DNA from: Planctomycetaceae bacterium
GTDB taxonomy: Bacteria; Planctomycetota; Planctomycetia; Pirellulales; Pirellulaceae
DNA: 64,000 nucleotides
Direction of reading: 5' to 3'
Assembly: GCA_024642205.1 (NCBI GenBank)
Contig: JAHEBQ010000005.1
Location: forward strand, 62,905-126,904
Part shown: piece after piece, positions 18,610 to 29,608 of the stretch
Position numbering within the stretch: position 1 is the stretch's first letter
Layout: each line of letters opens with the position of its first letter
Translations under genes and position numbers: made by a program
The notes under the pieces: model-generated
Databases searched by the model: none
What the model was told of the DNA's origin: nothing
Seen by the model: the letters and a program-made list of their open reading frames with translations, nothing else

Positions 18610-18862
18610 CATTTGAGAACCTGAGCCGCAGGCATTTTCCTATGGCATCTGTTTTTGCTTCCTGATTGTCATTCGGAGCGCCAGCCGGTAGCCAACGGCG
18701 CGAGCCCGCCGAATTTCCCGGTTTTTGCAGGCAACCAATACGTGCATAAGTCGAACGAGCCTGCGATACCAACCTGTCATTTATCTCGGCCGGGATTTTC
18801 GACCAATGAATCAAAAACACTATTTGGACAAGCACTCCACTTAGCGGGGCGTGACGGTCGTA

Positions 18863-18901
18863 TGGCCATTCACTCCGCATGTGGCCATTCACTGCGTGAA
18901 T
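18863..18901. repeat. 12-base direct repeat with adjoining hairpin
   Basis: TGGCCATTCACT occurs at 18863-18874 and 18882-18893 (period 19). The second copy runs into ATTCA-CTGCG-TGAAT, a small hairpin. Confidence 0.5.
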
Positions 18902-19130
18902 GAGTGTTAGTTCGCAGAGAAAAACACCACCTATTGTTCCCCTCTTGATCCTCCATTGAATCAAGAAGCGGTGTCCGAAAAAAAACCACACACCATGCAT
19001 GACAAAGCCAAGCATGTTTTGTGCTGGTCGTTTCTGTGTTGAAAAGAAAAGGCTGACGACGCGGGCTGATTGCCATCGCCCGATCAGTGACTTGAGCAAG
19101 TGCCATGAAATACAAGTTTTGAAATGCTCA

Positions 19131-20477
19131 CTAGAGCGCGAGCAACAGCCGGCTGGGAGCCTCGAGGTAACCAATGACTTCATTGAGGAAACGGGCAGCC
19201 GCCCCCCCATCGATTAGTCGGTGGTCATAGGACAGGCTCAGCGGCATCATCAAGCGAATCTTGACTTGGTCACCCACGACCACCGGCAGCTTTCTGGAGC
19301 GTCCTACGAGCAAAATCGCAGTTTCTGGCGTATTGATAATCGGTGTCGAGTAGGTTCCGCCAATCGCACCCAGGTTGCTGATCGTAAACGTACCGCCGCG
19401 CAAGTCTTCGATGGAGAAATTTCCGGAGCGCACATTGTCTGCCATTATTCCCAGTTGTCGTGCGACGTCGGGAATCCCCAGTTTGTTGGCATTTCGCAAA
19501 GCCGGAACGACCAGTCCACGGTCCGTATCGATCGCGATGCCCACGTTGATGTATTCTTTGTAAATGATCTGGCCCTGTTCAAGATCCACCGAAGCATTGA
19601 TCACGGGGTGGGATTTGAGGGCCATCGCGACGGCTTTGACAATAAACGGCATGGTCGTCAGTTTGATACCGCCAGCTGCATACTCCTGTTTGCTGTTCTG
19701 GCGAATCTCTTCAAGTGCGGTCACGTCGGCATCGTCAAAATTCGTAACGCGCGGGCACGTGGTCCATGATTCATGCATCTTGCGCGCGATCGTCTGGCGA
19801 ATCTTCGGCATTTTCTCGATCCGGACGGGACCATGGCCGTCGGATTGGCCACTCGTGGCATCATCGTTTGTACCGGAAGCCGTTCGACTGCCTCCTCCCC
19901 GGACAACTTTCAACACGTCTTCACGGACAATACGACCATGCTCGCCGGTTCCCTTAATCGATCGCAGATCCACTCCAACTTCGCGAGCGAATCGACGAAT
20001 CGCCGGCCCGGCAGCAATTTGAGTGTGGTCATCTGAGCCCTCCCCATTCGATGTTGGACGGGGCGCAACGCTTTGCACCGGCGAAACGGGCGCCACGGGA
20101 GTGACTGGTTCAACGGGTTCGACCGGCTGTTTGGCGACCGCAACTGGTTTTTCGGGAACAGCGGCCGGCTTCACCGGATCGAGAGGAGCGACTGGTTTTG
20201 ATTCGGTTAACGGCGCGGTCGCAGGAACCGCACCGCGATCGACAGGATCGACCGACAAAATCACATCGCCAACACGGATCGTGTCACCCGTCGAACAATT
20301 GATCGAGGTGATCACGCCAGCTACGTCGGAAGGAACGAAAATTGTTGCTTTGTCGGTCTCGAGTTCGATGACTTCCTGCTCGACTTCGACCGTATCGCCA
20401 ACCGCAACAAGGATTTCGAGCACGTCACCGGATTCAACGCCTTCGGCGATTTTGGGTAATCTAAATTCAACTGCCAT
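19131..20477 (-). CDS. aceF: pyruvate dehydrogenase E2, dihydrolipoamide acetyltransferase
   Basis: 448 residues with the E2 order: one lipoyl domain (1-75; lipoylated Lys in ETDKATI near 42), a Pro/Val/Ala-rich linker of PV repeats (about 85-140), an E3/E1-binding domain (about 150-190, AGPAIRRFAREVGVDLRSIK), and the catalytic acyltransferase core with YDHRLIDGGAA near 416. It moves the acetyl group from E1 to CoA in the pyruvate dehydrogenase complex. It lies 63 bases downstream of aceE on the same strand, an E1-E2 operon. No E3 (lpd) gene follows, so dihydrolipoamide dehydrogenase must come from elsewhere. Confidence 0.95.
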   Translation of the reverse strand: MAVEFRLPKIAEGVESGDVLEILVAVGDTVEVEQEVIELETDKATIFVPSDVAGVITSINCSTGDTIRVGDVILSVDPVDRGAVPATAPLTESKPVAPLDPVKPAAVPEKPVAVAKQPVEPVEPVTPVAPVSPVQSVAPRPTSNGEGSDDHTQIAAGPAIRRFAREVGVDLRSIKGTGEHGRIVREDVLKVVRGGGSRTASGTNDDATSGQSDGHGPVRIEKMPKIRQTIARKMHESWTTCPRVTNFDDADVTALEEIRQNSKQEYAAGGIKLTTMPFIVKAVAMALKSHPVINASVDLEQGQIIYKEYINVGIAIDTDRGLVVPALRNANKLGIPDVARQLGIMADNVRSGNFSIEDLRGGTFTISNLGAIGGTYSTPIINTPETAILLVGRSRKLPVVVGDQVKIRLMMPLSLSYDHRLIDGGAAARFLNEVIGYLEAPSRLLLAL

Positions 20478-20540
20478 ATTGGATCTGGAGCCTGTTTTTA
20501 ATTTGTGGATCGAATAATTTTTTGGTTGAGGCGATTCAAG

Positions 20541-23282
<2,742 letters not shown>

Positions 23283-23977
23283 AAAAATTCGCCTTATTTA
23301 TCGTTGGGAGGCGCACAACTTTCACGCAGTGCTTCCTCTAAATTTCGCAGCCTATCGTCCACATTGGTTTGGGACTCGTGTAATGCTCAGGCTGACATTC
23401 TCGTTGACTCGGGGACGCTCATCAAATGAATTAGCGCCGGTGGGCCGTAACAATCGAAGGATCTTTACGTACCTAAAATTCGACGTGTCGTCTCGAATCA
23501 ATGCGTCCGTACGTTTTCGCTGGCCCAGTCTGTATAATTCTCGTAAATAGAACGAGTTTGGTAAAGAACTGGAGCTTCGCGTTCATCCGACCCCCGCAGC
23601 TAATTCGAATTAGCCTCACGAAAGAGGATGATTAAGGGAGCGATAAACCACGCAAACAACAAGAGCATGATGACAGAATGCCGGACAATTCCTTTGCGAA
23701 GTCCCGTATAGGGTCGTTTCTGGTCGCAAATCGTGATGAGCCTGAACTGAAGATTCCGAGGCGCCGAATCGTAAACTCTGAGTTTTGGGCAATCTATCCC
23801 AGTCGCTTCGTGCCTGTTACCCGGATCAAACCGTTGAAACCGGTTCCGAGTTCTCGACCAATATTGAACCGGCCGATCCCATTGGAAAGCGACTCCCGGC
23901 TCCCGAAGAATTCGGAACCGTTCAATTTTTTTCACCACCGTTGCTTGATGCGTCCATGCGCGAGAGCCCGCGTATAC
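23283..23977. other. intergenic region upstream of aceE
   Basis: About 700 bases with no secure gene. A perfect TATAAT lies at 23533-23538 on the plus strand but lacks a fitting -35, and no gene starts soon after. On the minus strand, 23600-23668 could encode a 22-residue hydrophobic peptide (MLLLFAWFIAPLIILFREAN...) as the end of a longer open frame; it has no ribosome site at good spacing, so it is not called. The aceE promoter should be here but was not resolved. Confidence 0.4.
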
Positions 23978-23985
23978 AAAAAAAA

Positions 23986-24007
23986 GGCGAGCAGTCGCCT
24001 GCTCGCC
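23986..24007 (-). terminator. intrinsic terminator of the Cys-rich protein gene
   Basis: Minus-strand perfect 9-base-pair stem (GGCGAGCAG/CTGCTCGCC), four-base loop, then eight T (23978-23985), 34 bases after the stop codon. Confidence 0.93.
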
Positions 24008-24041
24008 CGCTATTCGATTCGAATCCATGAACGCCTTGAAA

Positions 24042-25046
24042 TCAGTTTACTTCTACCCATCCGTTGCGCTGAGCGGATTGCGAATTGGACCACGTTGCGG
24101 AAGGTTCAACCTGGCTCACCGGAGCAAGTTGCCGCATCGCAGGGGCCATTTGCACTCGCGTCGTTGCCGGTTTTTCATAGCTGGCCAATCGAACGGGTGA
24201 ATAACTCCATTGTTTATGAATCGGCGAACGCGAAGCCGTTTCCTGAACGTCGAGTCTGGCTGGTCCAGTCGAAGTTTGATAACCGCTTCCGATGATCGGG
24301 TCAGTCAAACGATCGCTCATCGGTCGTTGCGAACTGGTTGGGTTAATCAGCGAAGGTGTTTGATCGGCTGGCAAAGTTGGAGTAAACCCACCCGTGCCAT
24401 AGCTACCGCCGCTCGAAATTGCGCCAGGTGCCGTTTCGTAATAAGTACTCGTCTGCGGTGCGAGTGCTGGTGTCGGAGCGTAGTTTGGTTGCTGAATAGC
24501 CCCGCTCGTGCCGCAGGTACCACAACCGGTCTCGCATGTTCCGGTCGCACAGGTTCCTGTGGCACATGTATTGCAAGTCGGGGTGCAACAATCATTTGTG
24601 ATGGTCGTGACAGGAACCTTGAATGTCTCCTGTCGATAGACCGGACGGTATGTCGTGTAAGGAACTCGTTGAACCTGGTAGGTGTATGTCGTACACGGTT
24701 TCATGCACGTCACCGTGCAACCAGTACATGGATCCGAAGTGGTTTCCGGACGGTACTGTGTCACCGGTACGCGCTGCGTAACGGTTCGATACGCGGTGCA
24801 AGGAACATAATTCACCACCGTTCGACTACAGGTCTGCTGGCATGTTTTCATGCATTGCCCCGGCTTCAAATCGTACGGGTTGGGCGCGCAACTGGCTGTC
24901 GTCGGAGTGCAGCAAGCGTTTTTCGGAGTCCGAAGCCCTCGCCACCAGCGACGAAGCGGTCCGTCCGCGTTTGCGTCCGACGGCAAAGCGGCCAACAGCG
25001 TGGCGGCTATGAACAGAGCAATGATGGTTGATTTGATACGTAACAT
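24042..25046 (-). CDS. exported Cys-rich planctomycete protein with tyrosine/valine repeats
   Basis: 334 residues from the ATG that has GGAG ten bases upstream. A signal peptide (MLRIKSTIIALFIAATLLAA, cut near ADG) precedes a basic patch (RRWWRGLR). Residues about 40-170 carry a repeating unit of the type PCTAYRTVTQRVPVTQYRPE / PCTTYTYQVQRVPYTTYRPV, interspersed with paired cysteines, then a Cys-Thr-Gly stretch (CNTCATGTCATGTCETGCG). The C-terminal half is Pro/Ser/Thr-rich and probably disordered. Such Cys-rich Y-R-P repeat proteins are recurrent in planctomycetes; a wall or surface role with disulphide cross-links is plausible but not shown. Confidence 0.7.
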   Translation of the reverse strand: MLRIKSTIIALFIAATLLAALPSDANADGPLRRWWRGLRTPKNACCTPTTASCAPNPYDLKPGQCMKTCQQTCSRTVVNYVPCTAYRTVTQRVPVTQYRPETTSDPCTGCTVTCMKPCTTYTYQVQRVPYTTYRPVYRQETFKVPVTTITNDCCTPTCNTCATGTCATGTCETGCGTCGTSGAIQQPNYAPTPALAPQTSTYYETAPGAISSGGSYGTGGFTPTLPADQTPSLINPTSSQRPMSDRLTDPIIGSGYQTSTGPARLDVQETASRSPIHKQWSYSPVRLASYEKPATTRVQMAPAMRQLAPVSQVEPSATWSNSQSAQRNGWVEVN

Positions 25047-25950
25047 CTTTAATTGACTCCTGAAAGCGTCGATTCGAAACGACAATCTAGTTCTTGACTT
25101 TAAGCGCATCGACTACGGCATATTAATGCAACTGGATCAAAGGTAGGACAGAATTAAATTTTGAAAAGACAAAATGTTGATTAACACCATGTAATAATTA
25201 CAAACAAAGTCGGGTCGTAACGACCAGCAAATCTGGAGATGATACTGACTTTAAAGCAATTACCCAGAATCATCGAAACAGTTAAACAAGCATGTAAATC
25301 TGTATCAGTCGTCGGAGTTATTCCGATTGACCGGATGCTCTGTTCTTCTGATTGAGCCACGGCTTCAAGCCCGCTCCCTTCATCAGTTTTTTGGCAAACC
25401 CATTCGCAAATCTGATGGACCGGCGATTCCGATGCCGCATCCCTGGAGAAGGTTCAATTCGTTTGAAAGTTCAAATCATCTTGAACTAGCCCCTCGATCC
25501 CGTCCTGACAACCCATTGTGTTACCCGTCAAAAGATCGGATTTGTCGCGAGGGGTTGGACCAATCTTCTCTTGGCAACCAACCATCGTGCTCGCAACCGG
25601 GGACTTCAGTAGCGATTTTACGCGATTGCCAGGGTCGGTCAATTTTCTGGCTCACACCGTCCAACAAAATCTGGCTCCCATTCAGGCGGCTAGCACTCGA
25701 CACCTTGTTGCGACCAAAATGTACAGCAGTCCGTACTTCAGCCGCCCACGTTCACCCTGTGAAACCGGCAATGACATCCGTTGGCCGTCGCATTTCAAGG
25801 CGGCCAACAGGAGCGTCCCTTGCAGGCACAGAACCAAGAACTCCGCGGGTCCGGCAAGGCGACTAAGAGGCGGGTCCGGCGAAGACGGATTGCCAAGTAA
25901 GAATTGTTTTTCCATAACTCCCCCCAACACGCTTAAGCCAAACCCACAAC
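25047..25950. other. long intergenic region upstream of tmk
   Basis: About 900 bases without a supportable gene. The left 250 bases are A/T-rich and should contain the minus-strand promoter of the Cys-rich protein gene. GCGGGTCCGGC occurs at 25845-25855 and 25870-25880 (period 25). Open frames here lack protein-like composition and ribosome sites. Confidence 0.5.
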
Positions 25951-26571
25951 ATGTTTATTGTTTTCGATGGAGTCGACGGCGCAGGCAAATCAACGCAGCT
26001 TGACATGTTCGTCCAATGGCTTCGTGACCAGGGACACGATGTCGTGACCTGCAAGGATCCAGGCAGCACGGAATTAGGTGAGCAAATCCGGAAAATCCTG
26101 TTGGATAAACACGACGTTCCGATTTCGATGCGAGCCGAAATGATGTTGTTTACGACCGCCCGAACCCAACTGATCGAGCAGGTTGTCAGGCCCGCATTGG
26201 AAAAAAGACAAATCGTCGTTCTTGACCGTTACATTTTTTCGACGGTTGTTTATCAAGGCTATGCTGGCAATCTCGATCCAGGTGAACTTTGGACCATCAA
26301 CCTCCTTGCAACCGGTAGCCTGTTGCCGGACATTACATTCATTCTCGACATTCCGATTGACGTCGCAATGGAACGACTTGGCAATACGCTTGACCGGGTC
26401 GAGTCACGAGGCAAGGAATACTTCGAGCGAGTTCGCCAGGGCTTTCTTGCCGAGTCGGAACGATGGCCCACCGGCGTTGAAGTGATCGACGCAACTCGAA
26501 CGCCGGACGCAATTCAACTCGATATTCGTGAAACGGCATTGGCCTGCATGCAGCGAAACTCCTCGCTTTAA
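25951..26571 (+). CDS. tmk: thymidylate kinase
   Basis: 206 residues; phosphorylates dTMP to dTDP with ATP. The P-loop is GVDGAGKST at 7-15, the DR-type motif is DRYIFSTVVYQGYAG near 91-105, and a LID-like region contains RVESRGKEYFERV. The usual REPGGT substrate loop reads KDPGSTELGEQIRK, a conservative variant. It sits 41 bases ahead of holB, a common pairing in bacteria. The start follows from the conserved N-terminus; the ribosome site is weak. Confidence 0.93.
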   Translation: MFIVFDGVDGAGKSTQLDMFVQWLRDQGHDVVTCKDPGSTELGEQIRKILLDKHDVPISMRAEMMLFTTARTQLIEQVVRPALEKRQIVVLDRYIFSTVVYQGYAGNLDPGELWTINLLATGSLLPDITFILDIPIDVAMERLGNTLDRVESRGKEYFERVRQGFLAESERWPTGVEVIDATRTPDAIQLDIRETALACMQRNSSL

Positions 26572-26612
26572 TCCTGGCGGCAGGAGCCTTTTTCCCAAAC
26601 ATTGGTTTTCTT

Positions 26613-27707
26613 ATGTCCTGGACGGAAATCCTCAATCACGAGACAGTGCTGGAACGCTTCGGACGTTCGATGGTTCGCAACCGGCTTGCCAATACGTATC
26701 TGTTTGTCGGTCCCGAAGGAATCGGCAAGCGGATGTTCGCCCTCAAACTGGCCCAGGCCCTGTTGTGCGAAACCAGGGTGGAAAGTGAACTTGATCCTTG
26801 CGGCCAATGCTCAAGCTGCCAGCAGGTCCTCGCCCAAACGCATCCGGACCTGATCCTTGTTTCCAAGCCGACTGACAAAGCCTATATCCCCCTTGAGACG
26901 TTCATCGGCAACAAAGAGCATCGCAGACAAGAAGGTCTCTGTCATGATATCGGCCTCAAGCCATTTCGAGGCGGCCGCAAGATTGCGATCATTGACGACG
27001 CCGATTTCCTGAACCAGGAAGGGGCCAACAGTCTCCTGAAAACTCTCGAAGAACCGCCTCCCATGTCCTTGTTGGTTCTGATCGGAACCAGCGAACAAAG
27101 ACAACTTTCCACGATTGTCTCGCGAAGCCAAGTCGTTCGTTTCGAACCGATGACCCATACACAAGTCCTCTCGATCCTCGAAAAAAGCTCCCTGGTTGAC
27201 GTTGACGCGGCGTCGCTGTCCGAACTGGCAAACTCATCCGGCGGAAGCATTGCACTTGCGATGAAACTGTCCGATCCGGAAACGCTTGAATTTCGCCGCG
27301 ACTTGTTCGTTCAGTTGGCTGGCCTGGATCCAGGACAGGACGATTTCGCGAAAGTAGTCACGTCGTTCGTCGACGCCGCGGGCAAAGACGCCTCGGATAA
27401 ACGCGCCAGGCTGGCGTTGATTGGCGACCTTGCAATCATGTTTTATCGCCACTGGATCCTTCAACTCACCGGTGCCGAAATTGACCCGGATCGCACCGAT
27501 CCTGGCCTGCAAGCGGTCGTGGAACCGGCGGTGACGTTTTACCGCGACGGCATCAACCAGGGTGCCGAAGTAGCAGCCAGGTGTATCGAACGATGCACGG
27601 AAATGCAGCAGCAGGTTCGAGTCAACGCCGGGGCGGCAAACGTCGTGGATGCGTGGTTACGCGATCTGGGGCGCATCTGCCGTGGTGAATATTCAATCCC
27701 GGTCTAA
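26613..27707 (+). CDS. holB: DNA polymerase III delta' subunit
   Basis: 364 residues of the clamp-loader AAA+ family. The Walker A-like loop is VGPEGIGKRMFALKLAQALL near 34-53, followed by the four-cysteine zinc module ending CGQCSSCQQV near 67-76 and by IIDDADFLNQEGANSLLKTL near 127 (Walker B and sensor region). The LEEPPPMSLLVLIG segment is typical of delta'. It helps load the beta clamp. It is probably co-transcribed with tmk. The C-terminal third is more divergent. Confidence 0.9.
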   Translation: MSWTEILNHETVLERFGRSMVRNRLANTYLFVGPEGIGKRMFALKLAQALLCETRVESELDPCGQCSSCQQVLAQTHPDLILVSKPTDKAYIPLETFIGNKEHRRQEGLCHDIGLKPFRGGRKIAIIDDADFLNQEGANSLLKTLEEPPPMSLLVLIGTSEQRQLSTIVSRSQVVRFEPMTHTQVLSILEKSSLVDVDAASLSELANSSGGSIALAMKLSDPETLEFRRDLFVQLAGLDPGQDDFAKVVTSFVDAAGKDASDKRARLALIGDLAIMFYRHWILQLTGAEIDPDRTDPGLQAVVEPAVTFYRDGINQGAEVAARCIERCTEMQQQVRVNAGAANVVDAWLRDLGRICRGEYSIPV

Positions 27708-27726
27708 GCATTGCCGGTGCCTTGGA

Positions 27727-27761
27727 TTCCCTGGTTGGGGTTCCCTGGTTGGGGTTCCCTG
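27727..27761. repeat. 14-base tandem repeat, 2.5 copies
   Basis: The unit TTCCCTGGTTGGGG stands at 27727-27740 and 27741-27754, with a partial third copy TTCCCTG. It lies in the convergent gap between holB and the following minus-strand gene. Confidence 0.75.
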
Positions 27762-27875
27762 CTGCGTCGCTGAACGAACGGTTGGATGGTTCCGTCGTCA
27801 ATTCTGGCCAAGGCATGTCCGGATCAGAAATGCCGGCGAGAAGACATCGAGGCAGAGCTGGATGGCGGATGGACC

Positions 27876-29144
27876 CTAACGAGGACGCCAACCTCCCGCG
27901 GGCTGGACAACGTCCGGTTGCTGTTGTCCGAAATTGTAACTCGCCTGCACTGAAGAACCGTATGGATACGGGTAGTTGGAAATCCCGCTGGACGGCAGGG
28001 AGTAGCTGGGCGCCTGGTATCCTCGAGCAGGCAGTGTGTACCCGCCAACAAAAGGATTGGGTTGCCCTGGGGGCATACGGTATTGCGCCATTCCGACACT
28101 GCCACCGTAGTATGGAACCTGAATTCCATTTTGCGTTGGATTTCCAATTCGGGACTGCCCCCAATCGTTGAGCTGTTGGTTGATGGGCGCCTGGTACCTC
28201 GATTGGTTTTGCAATTGCGCGGGGTCGCCCGGATTCAGACTGTCGGAGGGGGGACCCGGGGCGGAATAAGGAGTATTCAAAAGAGCAGGCCGGGCAGGGA
28301 CTTGAATGTTCGCCGGCACCGATGCATTGATCGCACGCTGGAAAACGACGTCAACGACTTCGTTGAATTGACGGCGCACATCGGCATCGATATTCAGTTT
28401 CTCTCCCATCCGCTGAACGCCCGGGCCGTTCTTGGAGGTGGTCTCATTGAGTCGTTGAACAAATTTGAGTGATTCAACAAAATTGTGATCCGCCGTTGTA
28501 CCAACCAAAGGCTGAATCGTCTTGGCAATCAATCCGGCAGTTGCATTCTCAACTTTCAGAAAAACGTCCAGTTTGCTCGTCGCGATCGGCTCGCCATTGG
28601 CGTCGATATTGTTTTCGGATCGCAACACGAGCACGCATTTGCCGTTGAGTTTCCGTTTCAGGATCGGACCTTCATACGTTCCGGTACCATAAAAAATATG
28701 CAGGTTATCGTTGCCGTAGACGAGTTCCAGGGTACTTACCGTGCCTGCACCGTCATTGGTCGACAACGAATACGGCCCTGTTCGTTCTGTCAACATGTTC
28801 GTCACGCCCATCAGCTGCCAAATGTTGACGATCACCTCAGGATATCGAATCAAAAACCGGAAGTAGTCAGGATCGGCGACAATGCTGGTCACTGGCAACT
28901 GGCGATAAATGTTGGGCTTTTCCAGAATATCCGCAATCTTGTCCTTGGTCTGCTGATTCAGTTGGTGGTAGGGAAGTGAATTGACCGTCTGTTTCCGAAG
29001 CTGCTTGCTGCTCGAACCTTCCGTCCAGGTTTCCGTGGCCAAACAATGATTTGTGGCGGCCACGATGAGGCTGAGCGCGCAACAGCAAATCGCCGAAGCA
29101 ATCATCCGCCGACTCATTGGGTCGTGGGTGGGTCGATTGATCAT
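27876..29144 (-). CDS. exported hypothetical protein with Pro/Tyr/Gln-rich tail
   Basis: 422 residues from the ATG at the upper end (GGA eight bases upstream); a start nine codons later is possible. A signal peptide (SAICCCALSLIVAATNHCLA) precedes a folded region of about 280 residues with VADPDYFRFLIRYPEVIVNI and LELVYGNDNLHIFYGTG, then a low-complexity tail rich in Pro, Gln, Tyr and Gly (GQPNPFVGGYTLPARGYQAP). No family is recognised with confidence; similar uncharacterised proteins seem common in planctomycetes. The tail suggests an envelope or extracellular location. Confidence 0.65.
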   Translation of the reverse strand: MINRPTHDPMSRRMIASAICCCALSLIVAATNHCLATETWTEGSSSKQLRKQTVNSLPYHQLNQQTKDKIADILEKPNIYRQLPVTSIVADPDYFRFLIRYPEVIVNIWQLMGVTNMLTERTGPYSLSTNDGAGTVSTLELVYGNDNLHIFYGTGTYEGPILKRKLNGKCVLVLRSENNIDANGEPIATSKLDVFLKVENATAGLIAKTIQPLVGTTADHNFVESLKFVQRLNETTSKNGPGVQRMGEKLNIDADVRRQFNEVVDVVFQRAINASVPANIQVPARPALLNTPYSAPGPPSDSLNPGDPAQLQNQSRYQAPINQQLNDWGQSRIGNPTQNGIQVPYYGGSVGMAQYRMPPGQPNPFVGGYTLPARGYQAPSYSLPSSGISNYPYPYGSSVQASYNFGQQQPDVVQPAGGWRPR

Positions 29145-29608
29145 AAATATTTCCGTATCAAACTCGCGAACGGCTCGGCGGGAGAGACCATTCGAACTCC
29201 ACTTGACAAAGGTTGCGGCTTTCAATGAATAGTCGGTCGATTTCGTAAGAAGAGAACAATGAAACTTTCCCGGAATCGGATCAAAATACGTTTTGAATCA
29301 TGTATTGGTTCTGTAGCTTGCGCAGCTTGAATTCGCCGATCACAGGCATGCTGGCATTCCATTGCTGTCAATTTCCCATGCCGCGACGGAACAAGCCGAC
29401 TTGACGCGGATGGATGGACCAAGCGGAGTCGACGGAGAAAGGGGGAAGAAAGACGGAGATCTGTGCGTGGGAAAGATCTCGCAAATCATGGTGACCAAGG
29501 GTCACCCAACGCGGCGGTCGTACGATATTCCGGCGACGGCAGGGGTTGCGCAACCTGGCTCAGGTGCGGTCGGGGATCGTGGCGTGCAAAAGCACGTTAT
29601 TCCGGAAG
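29145..29608. other. intergenic region with palindromic hairpin
   Basis: 464 bases between two exported-protein genes on the minus strand. GGTGACC-AAG-GGTCACC (29490-29506) is a perfect 7-base-pair hairpin and possible operator. CGTGC-AAAA-GCACG (29583-29596) lies just after the 29609 stop codon but lacks a T-run. No gene is supported. Confidence 0.5.

Larger units (their letters stand above)
18463..19130. other. non-coding, repeat-bearing region
   Basis: Nearly 670 bases with no convincing gene on either strand. It holds two repeat clusters (listed separately) and a segment near 18680-18722 containing GCCGGTAGCCAACGGCGCGA, which resembles the short intergenic repeats common in Pirellulaceae genomes (from memory). 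A small hairpin TCTTGAT/ATCAAGA spans 18943-18966. Eight A at 18979-18986 read as T8 after a weak CATGC/GCATG stem on the minus strand and could end the aceEF transcript. Confidence 0.5.

Noticed and set aside
18548..19210. A 220-codon minus-strand open frame over the repeat-rich region.
   Set aside because: It starts inside the aceF coding region in another frame, spans inverted repeats, has improbable composition (many Arg, Ser, Trp, Phe) and no family resemblance.
23600..24028. A 142-codon minus-strand open frame with a hydrophobic C-terminal stretch.
   Set aside because: Its start overlaps the terminator of the upstream gene and most of the frame is Arg-rich and unstructured. Only the last 22 codons could be a small membrane peptide, and these lack a proper ribosome site.
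23678..24295. A 205-codon plus-strand open frame upstream of the Cys-rich gene region.
   Set aside because: It crosses a clear minus-strand terminator and lies antisense to the Cys-rich protein; composition is unlike a protein.
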